This document shows, one piece after another, positions 9,581 to 18,217 of a stretch of 64,000 bases of DNA. Each line of letters opens with the position of its first letter. Position 1 is the first letter of the stretch. The notes beneath the pieces are model-generated. The model was not told the DNA's origin. It searched no databases and saw only the letters and a program-made list of their open reading frames with translations. The stretch spans positions 248,001 to 312,000 of the forward strand of contig NZ_SJPM01000006.1 of NCBI RefSeq assembly GCF_007859915.1, read 5' to 3'. Made by a program: the position numbers and the translations under genes. The stretch is from Neorhodopirellula pilleata. GTDB lineage: Bacteria > Planctomycetota > Planctomycetia > Pirellulales > Pirellulaceae.

Positions 9581-10032
9581 CCAAGAAAAACAAGCAGCTA
9601 ATCTTGATCGCCGTGCTATCGTTGACCCTCTACGCGGTTTGGCCATCGGATCATTCGCGGCAACCTGAACGCGAAACGGATACATCGAATGTTCGTCCGG
9701 TCTCATTGCAATCGCGGGATCGTGAAGCGAAAGTTAAACCGAACGCGATGCCCGTGCTGAAGAAACGGAACACCGTGGCGATCGATCGAAGGCAACGTTG
9801 GTCGATCGACGAGATTCTGCGAAACAATCCTTTTCAAGGAACCGGCGTCACGGTGACGGAACCTTCCAAGGCGAACGGCGATGTCCAGGCGATCTATTTC
9901 TCGTCCCCCGTCGCTGGCATCTCGGCCGCATCGGCCGTTGTCGGCGGTCGCGTGGTTTCCCAGGGGCAACGTTTGTCCCCCGATCGAACCGTTCTGGAAA
10001 TTCGGGAAACGGGAATCGCGGTGGGGCGTTAG
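9577..10032 (+). CDS. PilP/GspC-like periplasmic linker protein
   Basis: A protein of 151 aa. A short membrane helix is at residues 7-22 (LILIAVLSLTLYAVW), followed by a Pro/Arg-rich linker and a C-terminal beta domain. WSIDEILRNNPF resembles the (W)...NPF entry motif of PilP/GspC homology-region domains, and AVVGGRVVSQGQRL and TVLEIRETGIAV look like their strands. In the standard machines this protein links the inner-membrane platform to the secretin. No secretin, assembly ATPase or GspF/PilC gene is in this window. Last gene of the operon-like series. Confidence 0.6.
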   Translation: MTKKNKQLILIAVLSLTLYAVWPSDHSRQPERETDTSNVRPVSLQSRDREAKVKPNAMPVLKKRNTVAIDRRQRWSIDEILRNNPFQGTGVTVTEPSKANGDVQAIYFSSPVAGISAASAVVGGRVVSQGQRLSPDRTVLEIRETGIAVGR

Positions 10033-10155
10033 CAGGGTCGGTAACCTTGGTGGGTGAGAACAGTCGCCATCGCCGGGGTGCCTAATCCCGAATTTTTCTG
10101 TTATGAAGTTCGGAACTTCCAAGCAACCCGTTCCCTTATTTGAGTGATCCGATCC

Positions 10156-10728
10156 ATGGCCGGCTCGTCCCCCCATCAAGCCCTGATTGAGTTGATGGAG
10201 CGTGAAGCGCTCCAGCGAGGCACCTTCACGTTGGCCAGCGGCAAAACGGCGAGTTATTACCTGGATTGCCGACGCGTGACACTGCATCCCAAGGGTGCCG
10301 GACTGGTCGGCAACGCGATGCTCGACTTCATCTCGCGAAACGCGGCCGAGGCGGGGATCCCCGATGCGGTCGGCGGAATGGCGATCGGGGCGGACCCGAT
10401 CACCGCGTCGATCGTGACCATCGCGGGAACCCAAGACATCGAATTGTCTGGATTCATGGTTCGCAAAGAAGCCAAAGAACACGGGATGGGCCGCCAAGTC
10501 GAAGGCCCGGTCGAACCCGGCCAAAATGTGGTGATCGTGGAAGACGTGATCACCAGCGGCGGCAGCGCGATTAAAGCGGTCGACGCGGCTCGCGAGTTCG
10601 GCTTGAACGTGCTCTACGTGCTCGCCATCATCGATCGATTGGCCGGTGGGGAAGCCGCGTTTGCCGAAAAGGGTCTGAAGCTTCATACCTTGACCACGAT
10701 TCGCGACTTCGGAATCGAACCGGAGTGA
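10156..10728 (+). CDS. pyrE: Orotate phosphoribosyltransferase
   Basis: A protein of 190 aa from the ATG at 10156; a GTG at 10144 is possible. It catalyses orotate plus PRPP to orotidine 5'-phosphate in pyrimidine synthesis. The sequence shows FTLASGKTASYYLDCR at the N-terminus, GGMAIGADPI, FMVRKEAKEHGMGRQVEG (the mobile catalytic Lys loop) and the PRPP-binding signature VVIVEDVITSGGSA. The length is normal for the family. It stands alone among unrelated genes and converges on the SpoA-domain gene with a 5-base gap. No other pyr gene is nearby. Confidence 0.97.
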   Translation: MAGSSPHQALIELMEREALQRGTFTLASGKTASYYLDCRRVTLHPKGAGLVGNAMLDFISRNAAEAGIPDAVGGMAIGADPITASIVTIAGTQDIELSGFMVRKEAKEHGMGRQVEGPVEPGQNVVIVEDVITSGGSAIKAVDAAREFGLNVLYVLAIIDRLAGGEAAFAEKGLKLHTLTTIRDFGIEPE

Positions 10729-10733
10729 TGCAA

Positions 10734-11042
10734 CTATTCCGGTTTCTCGACGCCGACTTGGCGGATCCGGATGCCAAACTTATCGCCGATTTTTACCGTT
10801 TCCCCGTTGGCGATGACGTGGCCGCCGACACTCAGTTCCAACGGATGGTCGCAATGTGTATCGAACGTCAACATCGAGCCGGGAACCAATGACAAGATAT
10901 TGCGCAGCGTCTCTTTTTTTTCAGCTAAGACGACCGTCACGGGCGTCTTGATGGTCAATAACTTTTCGCGATACGGTGCGGGCGTACCGGTCGAGGCACC
11001 CGACAAGCTGGCGTAGTCCGTTTGAGGTTGTGTTTGATTCAT
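10734..11042 (-). CDS. FliN/SpoA-domain protein
   Basis: A protein of 102 aa from the ATG at 11042. About 25 polar residues precede a SpoA (FliN/YscQ C-terminal) domain: LLTIKTPVTVVLAEKKETL, then ILSLVPGSMLTFDTHCDHPL, and VGGHVIANGETVKIGDKFGIRI. FliN forms the switch-complex C-ring of flagella and the cytoplasmic sorting platform of type III secretion. Here no other flagellar or injectisome gene is adjacent, so it is either an orphan switch protein or acts elsewhere. AAGGAG lies about 15 bases before the ATG, a rather long spacing. Confidence 0.85.
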   Translation of the reverse strand: MNQTQPQTDYASLSGASTGTPAPYREKLLTIKTPVTVVLAEKKETLRNILSLVPGSMLTFDTHCDHPLELSVGGHVIANGETVKIGDKFGIRIRQVGVEKPE

Positions 11043-11146
11043 CCGGTGATCCAATTCTCCTTCTCGTGGATCGTCCAAACGACGCGTTCGACTTGAACGA
11101 TTCTGCGGATCACGTGGAATTACCTTCCGATAGCAGTGAGCGATTC

Positions 11147-11527
11147 ATGACGACTGAAAATTCCTCTCCGACTTCTTCGAATCCCGAATCCGCCCGCAGT
11201 GGTGTGTTGTTTTTGTCGGGCGACCTGATCTTCGCTTCTCGCGTTCGCGCGGCGGCCTCCAATCATGGACGTTCCTTTGAGTTGTCGGGATCGATTCCCT
11301 CTCAAGCCTTGGACGTGGCATTTGTGATCGTGGATCTGTCCACTCGAGCCAAAGCTGTCGAAGGTTTGGTCGATGCGTGTGCACGGTGGTGTCCGGCCGC
11401 TCGCGTAATCGCTTATGGGCCGCACGTTCAAGTCGCCAAATTGAAGGCCGCTCGGGAAGCCGGCGTGCCGACCGTCCTCACGCGGGGCCAATTCGATGCG
11501 GCTTTGTCATCGGATTTGCTCGCCTAA
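11147..11527 (+). CDS. Degenerate response-regulator receiver-like protein
   Basis: A protein of 126 aa from the ATG at 11147. After a Ser/Thr-rich start it has alternating strands and helices of a CheY-like fold: GVLFLSGDLIFASRVRAAA, DVAFVIVDLS (end of strand 3, where the phospho-accepting Asp would sit), RVIAYGPHV and GVPTVLTRGQF. The acidic pair near strand 1 and the Lys before strand 5 are absent, so phosphorylation is doubtful. It is transcribed divergently from the FliN/SpoA gene, with about 100 bases between them, so the two may share control. Confidence 0.55.
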   Translation: MTTENSSPTSSNPESARSGVLFLSGDLIFASRVRAAASNHGRSFELSGSIPSQALDVAFVIVDLSTRAKAVEGLVDACARWCPAARVIAYGPHVQVAKLKAAREAGVPTVLTRGQFDAALSSDLLA

Positions 11528-11627
11528 CCGCAAAAAAGCAGGGAATGTTTTTTCATTGTCTGGACTTCGGATGGGATAGGATGAGAAATGTTCCTAGATG
11601 GCATTGAAACTACGTGGGATTGAAACA

Positions 11628-12692
11628 ATGAAATGGACCGCACTTGTTCTTGGTGTGTTGATCAGTCTTTCGGCCGCAAACGCGACATCTGCCTCAGCGG
11701 CCGACCTTGAGATGGTCGACGCGTTGGGGAATGTCACCGGCGTGATCGATGTCAGCGCCGCTGGCCTTTCCGTTTTTGAAAACTCCGGCGATCGGTTTTT
11801 CTACCAACGTGCCCCCCGATATGACCTTCCCGGCGGACGGTATCTCGGGTTCTACAACCTGGAACTGAACCGCATCATTCGTTTCCCTCGTGATGGCTAT
11901 GGGCCGGTCGAACGAGCGGACTTGGACGCGAGAATTCCCCGATTCGTTCCCGCCACCGTGACGGTCCGTCCCATCGGAAGCGGTCGTGGGTTTGCACCTT
12001 ACCTGAACGATTGGCTGGACCATGATTACATCGGTCACGGTCGCTTAGGCCAACCGATGTTGGGCAGCCACTTTGGCGGCGGGACGACTTATCTTGGAGG
12101 CTACCCGCCGATCGGTTATCCGCCCCTGTTTCCACAACTACAACTGGGAAGTGTCCCGTTGGCATCGGGACGTTTTCCGAGTTTTCAACCTCGGTCGATA
12201 TTGCTGGAATCCAACACGGTTCCCAATCCTCCACTGCCGGCGGTGGAAGTCGAGTTCACCAATACGCATGACGAGATGCTGGTGGTCACGTTGACCGATG
12301 TTCAAAACCCTGGCAAGCAACCTCAGTACACCTTGAACCCAGGCGAAAGCCGACGCGTGAAATTGCCTCGCGACAATGGAGCGACGCGCGTCGATGTTTA
12401 TCAAACCACCGATGTAACCGGCTTGCCGATCGAACAGGAAGTCCGCGTCAACGTGCCACCGGAAGTCCGCTACCAAGTCGTCGTGCATCGCATGAGAATT
12501 CAATCGATCGCGATCGACCGAACGGGTAAAAGTCCCAACCCGATTGAAGACGTTCACCGCCAAGGTGTCGGCGTGGGACGTTTCGAGCTTCCTCCAGGTG
12601 ACCAACTCACGTCCGGACAGATCGACGTTTACGCGGCGGCCGTCAGTGCAAACAATCCCGGTTCCGTTGCCCCGATCATCACGCGACCTTGA
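11628..12692 (+). CDS. Secreted hypothetical protein
   Basis: A protein of 354 aa from the ATG at 11628, chosen because it starts a clean signal peptide (WTALVLGVLISLSAANATSA, cleavage expected after ASA). The mature protein is rich in Gly, Pro and Tyr, with repeated GGRYLGFYNLELNR and YLGGYPPIGYPPLFPQL segments. A beta-rich C-terminal part (VEVEFTNTHDEMLVVTLTD, RRVKLPRDNGATRVDVY) looks like an extracellular Ig-like or adhesion-type fold. No family was recognised. It is a single-gene unit. Confidence 0.7.
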   Translation: MKWTALVLGVLISLSAANATSASAADLEMVDALGNVTGVIDVSAAGLSVFENSGDRFFYQRAPRYDLPGGRYLGFYNLELNRIIRFPRDGYGPVERADLDARIPRFVPATVTVRPIGSGRGFAPYLNDWLDHDYIGHGRLGQPMLGSHFGGGTTYLGGYPPIGYPPLFPQLQLGSVPLASGRFPSFQPRSILLESNTVPNPPLPAVEVEFTNTHDEMLVVTLTDVQNPGKQPQYTLNPGESRRVKLPRDNGATRVDVYQTTDVTGLPIEQEVRVNVPPEVRYQVVVHRMRIQSIAIDRTGKSPNPIEDVHRQGVGVGRFELPPGDQLTSGQIDVYAAAVSANNPGSVAPIITRP

Positions 12693-12769
12693 GTCAAATC
12701 GTTCTACGACCGATAAGACTTCGAGCATCCTGAAAATGTTTTGTTCGTTCCACTTGAAATACCAATCCC

Positions 12770-13495
12770 ATGACGGCGAAGCAGGTTCTCTCATCGCTAC
12801 GGAAGGTGGCTCGCGAAGACAAGGCCGCTTTCTTCCCCGGCTTCTTTCAAGCGATGCCGGGCGGGTATGGCGAGGGCGATCGATTTCTCGGCTGCGTGGT
12901 GCCGGATCAACGAAACGTGGCGCTGCAATTTCGCGACTTGTCACGTGACGAGTTGGACAAGCTGTTTGCATCGCCTTGGCATGAGTGTCGGTTGACGGGC
13001 ATGATGGTTTTGGTTGGTCAGTATGAAGCAGCAACGAAACCGAAGAATCCTCATCGTGTATGGGAGTGTCGCGAGATCGTCGAGTACTATCTGGCAAATC
13101 TCAACGCGGTGAACAATTGGGATCTTGTTGATTCGACGGCACCAAAGATTCTCGGGGCTTGGCTGGTCGACAACCCAAATGAAAGACACGTTCTCGATCG
13201 GCTCGCCGCGAGCGATGTGCTGTGGGAACGGCGCGTGGCGGTGTTGGCAACCTACCCGCTGATTAAGAACGACGAATTCGACGAAATCATCGACCTCGCC
13301 ACGCGTTTGATGAACGACGGACACGACCTGATGAACAAGGCGATCGGATGGATGCTTCGCGAAATGGGTAAACGAGACTTAGCCCGGCTGGAAGGCTTCT
13401 TGAGCAAGTACGCGAAAACGATGCCACGAACGATGCTACGTTACTCGATTGAAAAATTGCCGAAGGATGAGCGGACGAAATGGATGCAAAGGTAG
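12770..13495 (+). CDS. DNA alkylation repair protein (AlkD-like HEAT repeats)
   Basis: A protein of 241 aa, the normal AlkD size. AlkD proteins are HEAT-repeat DNA glycosylases that remove bulky or cationic alkylated bases. The family's conserved segments are present: VVPDQRNVALQF near residue 45, ECRLTGMMVL, NNWDLVDSTAPKILG (catalytic-region Trp and Asp), ERRVAVLATYPLI and LMNKAIGWMLREMGKRD. Cytoplasmic. It converges on a minus-strand methyltransferase gene with only 5 bases between stops. Confidence 0.9.
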   Translation: MTAKQVLSSLRKVAREDKAAFFPGFFQAMPGGYGEGDRFLGCVVPDQRNVALQFRDLSRDELDKLFASPWHECRLTGMMVLVGQYEAATKPKNPHRVWECREIVEYYLANLNAVNNWDLVDSTAPKILGAWLVDNPNERHVLDRLAASDVLWERRVAVLATYPLIKNDEFDEIIDLATRLMNDGHDLMNKAIGWMLREMGKRDLARLEGFLSKYAKTMPRTMLRYSIEKLPKDERTKWMQR

Positions 13496-13500
13496 TCTGA

Positions 13501-14307
13501 TTACTTGCTTGCCGCTTCGACCGGCTTCTGGAATCGCAACAAATAGTTTTCTTCAAACGCTTTGATTTCGATTTCATCGACGAATTCAAACCCCGCTTGG
13601 ACAACTTCATCTTGAAAGACTTCTTTAGGCGCGCGAACGTGACCGATCAAAAACTCACGTGAAACGCCGGGGATGCGGTTGAAATCGATCAAGATCAATC
13701 TCCCACCCGGTTTGAGCGCCCGATAGATCGACGCGAGGGATTGTTGTGGACTTTCAAAGTGATGATAAGTGTCGCAGATGAAAACCATGTCCACCGATGC
13801 GGATGGCAATCGCGTTGACACGTCCGTCCCGAGCACCGGCGTCAGATTCTCAATTCCGTCGGTCGTGGCACGCGCGGCAATGTGCTGCAAAAACTTCGGG
13901 GCGATGTCGACGCTATAAACCCATCCATCCCATCCGGTTTGTTTGGCGAACAGACGGCTGTAAAAACCCGTCCCCGCTCCCACGTCGGCGATGCGATCGC
14001 CGGGCTTGATTTCGCAAGCCGCCAAAACCTCTTCTTGCGCCGCGAATACTTCACGGCTTTCCACCTCGAATCGTTCGATCCATTCATCCACATCGAGTTC
14101 GGGATTCTTAAAGTTGTCGTTGATGCCCTGTGGCAATTGACCCGTTGGCAATTGATTCGGTGAGACCGGGCGTGCCACCCCCGTCTCGGGTTTCGCAACG
14201 GCCTCTTGCGCCACCGAAAACCGGCCGACCGACAACCAAACCAGAAACAAACTGAAAAAGAGGCGACGGACAAACTTGTGATCATTCATGGTGCAAATCG
14301 TATTCAT
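13501..14307 (-). CDS. Class I methyltransferase with N-terminal signal peptide
   Basis: A protein of 268 aa from the ATG at 14307, chosen because GGAG lies 5 bases upstream. The first 35 residues look like a signal peptide (RRLFFSLFLVWLSVGRFSVA), unusual for a SAM-dependent enzyme. The catalytic domain is otherwise canonical: RIADVGAGTGFYSRLFAKQ (motif I), YSVDIAPKFLQHI, DMVFICDTYHHFESPQQSL and LKPGGRLILIDFNRIPG. It starts 10 bases after the ABC exporter gene and is probably co-transcribed with it. How it would obtain SAM outside the cytoplasm is unclear; it may instead be membrane-anchored facing inwards. Confidence 0.85.
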   Translation of the reverse strand: MNTICTMNDHKFVRRLFFSLFLVWLSVGRFSVAQEAVAKPETGVARPVSPNQLPTGQLPQGINDNFKNPELDVDEWIERFEVESREVFAAQEEVLAACEIKPGDRIADVGAGTGFYSRLFAKQTGWDGWVYSVDIAPKFLQHIAARATTDGIENLTPVLGTDVSTRLPSASVDMVFICDTYHHFESPQQSLASIYRALKPGGRLILIDFNRIPGVSREFLIGHVRAPKEVFQDEVVQAGFEFVDEIEIKAFEENYLLRFQKPVEAASK

Positions 14308-14317
14308 GGGGACTCCG

Positions 14318-16219
14318 CTATCGGCCACTGCGATGGCGGTAGGGGTTGAATAGAAGATAGTTCAAGTGGCGATACAAGTCGCTTGAATTGAGCAGGTCCG
14401 TGTGGCGGCCTTCGCCGACCAAGTTGGCTCCGTTGAGCAGCACGACGCGATCGCAGTGTCGCAATGTTTGTAAGCGATGCGGCAGCACCACCACGAGAGA
14501 TCCGGAATCGGCCAGCTTCCGTAGCGATTTTAGACACGGGTCTTCGCTGAGGTGTTCCGTCGGCGCAGGGGGTTCGTTGGCCAACACAATTGCCGGACGA
14601 TGCAATAACGCTCGGGCGATGCCGAGCATGTATCGCGAGTTCATCGAAAGCCCATCGCGAACTGCAGTATCGCTAATTGACGAACGATTCGTGTTCAAGC
14701 TCGATGCCGAACCGACGATCGTATCCAAACCATCGCTTAAACGAGTGATCATTTCGTACATGCCGAGACCTTCGAGAACGTCGACCATGTCGCGTTTGTC
14801 TACGTTGCGATCCAACCCGGCCATCAAGTTGTCCGTAATCGTTCCTTCCCATAGCGGGCCGTCGGGCGCAATCCACATCACCTGATTGGCAAGCGCTTTG
14901 GGATGAACGTCACGTAGCGCGATACCATCGATCTGCAAGATGCCATGGTGTGGCCGCCCGAAACCCATCAGCAATTCGACCAATGAACGCGTCGAAACTT
15001 CGTCGGTTCCCAACAAGCCCACCAATGATTTTGGTTGCAACGACAAGCTGAGGTTGTTCAAGATGGGTTTGCCGGAAGCGTCTTGCAAGGAAATGTCTTG
15101 CAAGTCGACCGATTCTCGCAAACCGGCCAAGCCCACTCGCTGCTCGCTCGGTGCGACATCGTCGTTGGATTCAAGGTAGAAATAAACCGCTTCGCACGCC
15201 CGACCACTGCGACGTAATTGGCGAGCCAGTTCGCTGATTCGCGCCGCTGAAAACGCCGCACCGGTCAACGCCAAGCCGAGCACCAACGAAGCCGGTAGAC
15301 TGAGTCCTTGGTCGACCACCACGCCTGCATCGAGCGATTCGGCCGACACGTTTAATATGTTCGCGCCCAATCCCATCACCAACAACGCGATCGCGAAACT
15401 GCCCGCGAACATCAACAATGGCCACAAGCGACCGCGTCTCGCATCGTCACCGCAAACTCGCCGGTCCAACGATTCCAACTCGGCATCGAACGCTTGATCG
15501 GCCAAACCGCCGGCTTGCAGGCGAGCCATCATCGGGGCGTCGCCGATCAAACCTACCAATCGTTCTCGAATCACTGGAATTTCGAATCGCGAAAGTTCCA
15601 ACCAATCCGGATTTCGCAGCCGCCCATACAGTCGCCACAGCGCCGCACCACTGATCACGGCCAAGATCGCCAACCAAACGTTGACCATGAGTGCCAAACC
15701 CACACAGCCGAACAACATCAACACGCTGCGCGGGATCACTCGATACCACAATGACAAGCCGATCCCGAGTTCGGGTAGGTCCTTGCCGATCAACTGCGCC
15801 GCCCGGGAACGCTGGGCGGCGGCGCCCTCGACTTCGGCGCGGCGCAGGCTTTGTTCCAAGACGCGTTTGTGCAGTGACTTGATGACGACGCGGGTGCGAT
15901 GGTCCGCCGCGCGTCGATTCAACCACACGGCCAAACAAAAGATGCCCGAAAGCAACAACGCCAAGATCACCAACTCGGCCAATTGAGCGAACCCGTCTTG
16001 CAGTTCAAATCCCGACGGTAACGGGACCGCCAAGTTGGTACCTAAACGGACTGACGGCGGGGTCAACTCACGCTGATCGATCAATTCGGCCACGACGCCG
16101 AATAAAACGATCAAGAACGGGACGGTTAGCCCGGCGATCGTGGCCCACAGCCACAGCAATCCGGAACCATGCTCGGCGGCTTCTCGACGAGGTTGAGTCA
16201 GACTTGAAAAACGATTCAC
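14318..16219 (-). CDS. ABC exporter-like fusion protein with degenerate ATPase motifs
   Basis: A protein of 633 aa (GTG start, AGAGG 9 bases upstream). The N-terminal half is a six-helix exporter domain (LLWLWATIAGLTVPFLIVLF, ILALLLSGIFCLAVWL, SVLMLFGCVGLALMVNVW and others). The C-terminal domain aligns over its whole length with ABC ATPases, but the motifs are eroded: Walker A reads GTDEVSTRS with no Lys, the Q-loop region is IAPDGPLWEGT, the LSGGQ signature is LSMNSRYML, and Walker B is IVLANEPP with Asp replaced by Asn. The H-loop His (VVLPHRLQT) remains. ATP hydrolysis is therefore unlikely. It lies downstream of an ABC-2 type permease gene. Confidence 0.88.
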   Translation of the reverse strand: MNRFSSLTQPRREAAEHGSGLLWLWATIAGLTVPFLIVLFGVVAELIDQRELTPPSVRLGTNLAVPLPSGFELQDGFAQLAELVILALLLSGIFCLAVWLNRRAADHRTRVVIKSLHKRVLEQSLRRAEVEGAAAQRSRAAQLIGKDLPELGIGLSLWYRVIPRSVLMLFGCVGLALMVNVWLAILAVISGAALWRLYGRLRNPDWLELSRFEIPVIRERLVGLIGDAPMMARLQAGGLADQAFDAELESLDRRVCGDDARRGRLWPLLMFAGSFAIALLVMGLGANILNVSAESLDAGVVVDQGLSLPASLVLGLALTGAAFSAARISELARQLRRSGRACEAVYFYLESNDDVAPSEQRVGLAGLRESVDLQDISLQDASGKPILNNLSLSLQPKSLVGLLGTDEVSTRSLVELLMGFGRPHHGILQIDGIALRDVHPKALANQVMWIAPDGPLWEGTITDNLMAGLDRNVDKRDMVDVLEGLGMYEMITRLSDGLDTIVGSASSLNTNRSSISDTAVRDGLSMNSRYMLGIARALLHRPAIVLANEPPAPTEHLSEDPCLKSLRKLADSGSLVVVLPHRLQTLRHCDRVVLLNGANLVGEGRHTDLLNSSDLYRHLNYLLFNPYRHRSGR

Positions 16220-16284
16220 CGGCCAACGCCTCTTCTTTGTTTGTATGAAAAGGCGTCCAGCCTAGGAAGTCGCCTTCCTACAAG

Positions 16285-18072
16285 TTACGCCAAGTCGCGA
16301 TCTTCGAATAATAGCATAGCCACCATCCAAACCGCGACCACGAAGACGAACAAATAGTTGAACGCACCGGCCAAGTAGATCAACGGCACGGCGTTGCCCG
16401 CATCGACCGCCGACTGCACATTGAAGGAGTTCAAGTTCGGCACCACTACGGCGATCAGCTTGCCGACAAAGCCGACAAGCTCGGGGTTCTGTTTCGCCGA
16501 CACGACTAACGGACTGGTCAAGTTTCCGATCACATAGATCGCGAAACAGGTGATGAAGTTCGCCAACAACGGTAAACGAGTCGCCAACGCCACCGCGATC
16601 CCGCCGATCGCCATCGTTTCCATGAAATACAAACCCAATACCGGAAGCGTCGTCATGATTTCCTCATGTCCCTCTTGCCATTCGGGTGTCTGTTTTGAGG
16701 TCTCACGGGCGTCATAGATGGGCTTGTAAGACAACACGACCAACAACACCGCCGCCAAGATCACAAACAGCACCGATACGCTGAGCATGATGCCGCTGTA
16801 TTTGCCCAAGATGAACGAACGGCGACTGACGGGCTTGGATAAAACCGTGAGTGCCGTCCGACCTTCGATTTCATCACTGACCGATGTTCCGGCACTCCAC
16901 ACGGCGAGCAACATGCCCAACACCATGATCAACGTCACACCGCTGTCTTTGAGCAACCGGATGTCATCGCCGAGCGTGTTGAAGGGGAAGATACCGAACA
17001 ACAGGATTCCGAAGATGCCGATCGCGAGCAACAGCAGGTAAAGTGGTTGCGCCATCTCGTTTTTGGCCGTCGATAGAGCCAACGCCCAAACTCGCGGTGC
17101 GGCTTGACGCATCGCCATCAATCCCGTCATCGTCAAGAAAAAGATGATGGCGGTGAATACGATCGAAGACGCCTGTGGAATCTGCGGCAGGTTCTTGAAT
17201 GTGAACGTAACCTGGGCCGGATCGATCTCTTGATTGTAGATATGCAGTTTGCTCGGATCGCCAGGAATCGGCGGTTGTTCGCGGTCCTCGTAACGGTACG
17301 TGATCGCTTCACTGCTGCCCGGGTTGATCGTAATCGGAGCCCGGCTGAATGCGGCCGGATCATCTGAATCTGACAAGAACACTTTCTTATCCGATTCGAT
17401 CCGCAACTCGGCCACGTTACGGAAGTTGTACGTGATACCGGCTGGCAAAAATTCGGGTTCGTCTGAGGAAGCCGGCGCGATGGTGGCGACTTCGACTCGC
17501 GTTCCATCACCGACCAAGTTGACCGAAGAAATGCTATTGAGGATCTCGCTGGGCTCCTCCACAAACGGCGTCAACACTAAACCCAACGTCGCAAAGACGA
17601 GCAACGTGCCGAGCAGGTACGGCACGACGCCTTCGCCCAAGATCGAAAACCACTCGTCCCGAGTCCGATGCCACAATCCGTAAATGAGTCCGAACCCGAG
17701 TCCTACCCCGATGACGATCATCGGCAGAACCAGCAACTCCTTGTCCTCGCCGCCTTGGGGAACGTAAAGCACGCACAAAATCGCCGAAAAAATCGCACCG
17801 GCGATCAACGACAACGTCACGCCGCGTTTGGGCGAATCGGGCAAGTTACCCAGTCCCGGCACAAACGACAACGCAGCCAAGGCACCGTAGACGAGCAAAA
17901 TCGCCAACGCGCCGATCACCAGACCCATCGAAAGGACCCACAACGGAGTCGAAAACACGGGCAACCATTTGCCCATCTGCCCGACGACCATCAGGGACGA
18001 CAACAACGATTCGGCGGGCTGTGTGACATGGACACATTGGGCGAAATCGACGCAAAGGGGGTCAGCGATCAT
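16285..18072 (-). CDS. ABC-2 type transporter permease
   Basis: A protein of 595 aa with about ten hydrophobic helices: an N-terminal group (VLSMGLVIGALAILLVYGAL; TLSLIAGAIFSAILCVLYV), a central extracytoplasmic beta-rich region of about 150 residues (residues roughly 180-320), and a C-terminal ABC-2/NosY-like group containing TLIMVLGMLLAVWSAGTSVS, DEIEGRTALTVLSKPVSRR and FILGKYSGIMLSVSVLFVIL. The EIEGRT...LSKP segment is the characteristic cytoplasmic coupling loop of ABC-2 permeases. No intact ABC ATPase is adjacent. An ATG 81 bases downstream is an alternative start. Confidence 0.85.
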   Translation of the reverse strand: MIADPLCVDFAQCVHVTQPAESLLSSLMVVGQMGKWLPVFSTPLWVLSMGLVIGALAILLVYGALAALSFVPGLGNLPDSPKRGVTLSLIAGAIFSAILCVLYVPQGGEDKELLVLPMIVIGVGLGFGLIYGLWHRTRDEWFSILGEGVVPYLLGTLLVFATLGLVLTPFVEEPSEILNSISSVNLVGDGTRVEVATIAPASSDEPEFLPAGITYNFRNVAELRIESDKKVFLSDSDDPAAFSRAPITINPGSSEAITYRYEDREQPPIPGDPSKLHIYNQEIDPAQVTFTFKNLPQIPQASSIVFTAIIFFLTMTGLMAMRQAAPRVWALALSTAKNEMAQPLYLLLLAIGIFGILLFGIFPFNTLGDDIRLLKDSGVTLIMVLGMLLAVWSAGTSVSDEIEGRTALTVLSKPVSRRSFILGKYSGIMLSVSVLFVILAAVLLVVLSYKPIYDARETSKQTPEWQEGHEEIMTTLPVLGLYFMETMAIGGIAVALATRLPLLANFITCFAIYVIGNLTSPLVVSAKQNPELVGFVGKLIAVVVPNLNSFNVQSAVDAGNAVPLIYLAGAFNYLFVFVVAVWMVAMLLFEDRDLA

Positions 18073-18217
18073 GCTTGACGACTCAGGACGGGGAATCAGG
18101 ACAAGAAAAATGACGAAAAAGACATCGATTTGCCATCAAAATGACAAACCTTCCGCCCCGGCACGTCGAGGCAAGACCCTCGCTACGCAGCGAGTCGGTG
18201 TTTGGTTTGCCGATTGC

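Noticed and set aside
9703..10686. Long minus-strand open frame of 327 codons across the PilP-like and pyrE genes
   Set aside because: It lies opposite well-supported genes, is rich in Arg, His and Asp as expected for a reverse-strand shadow, and has no recognisable domain.
12138..13097. Minus-strand frame of 319 codons
   Set aside because: It covers parts of two clear plus-strand genes (the secreted protein and AlkD-like) and has no family features.
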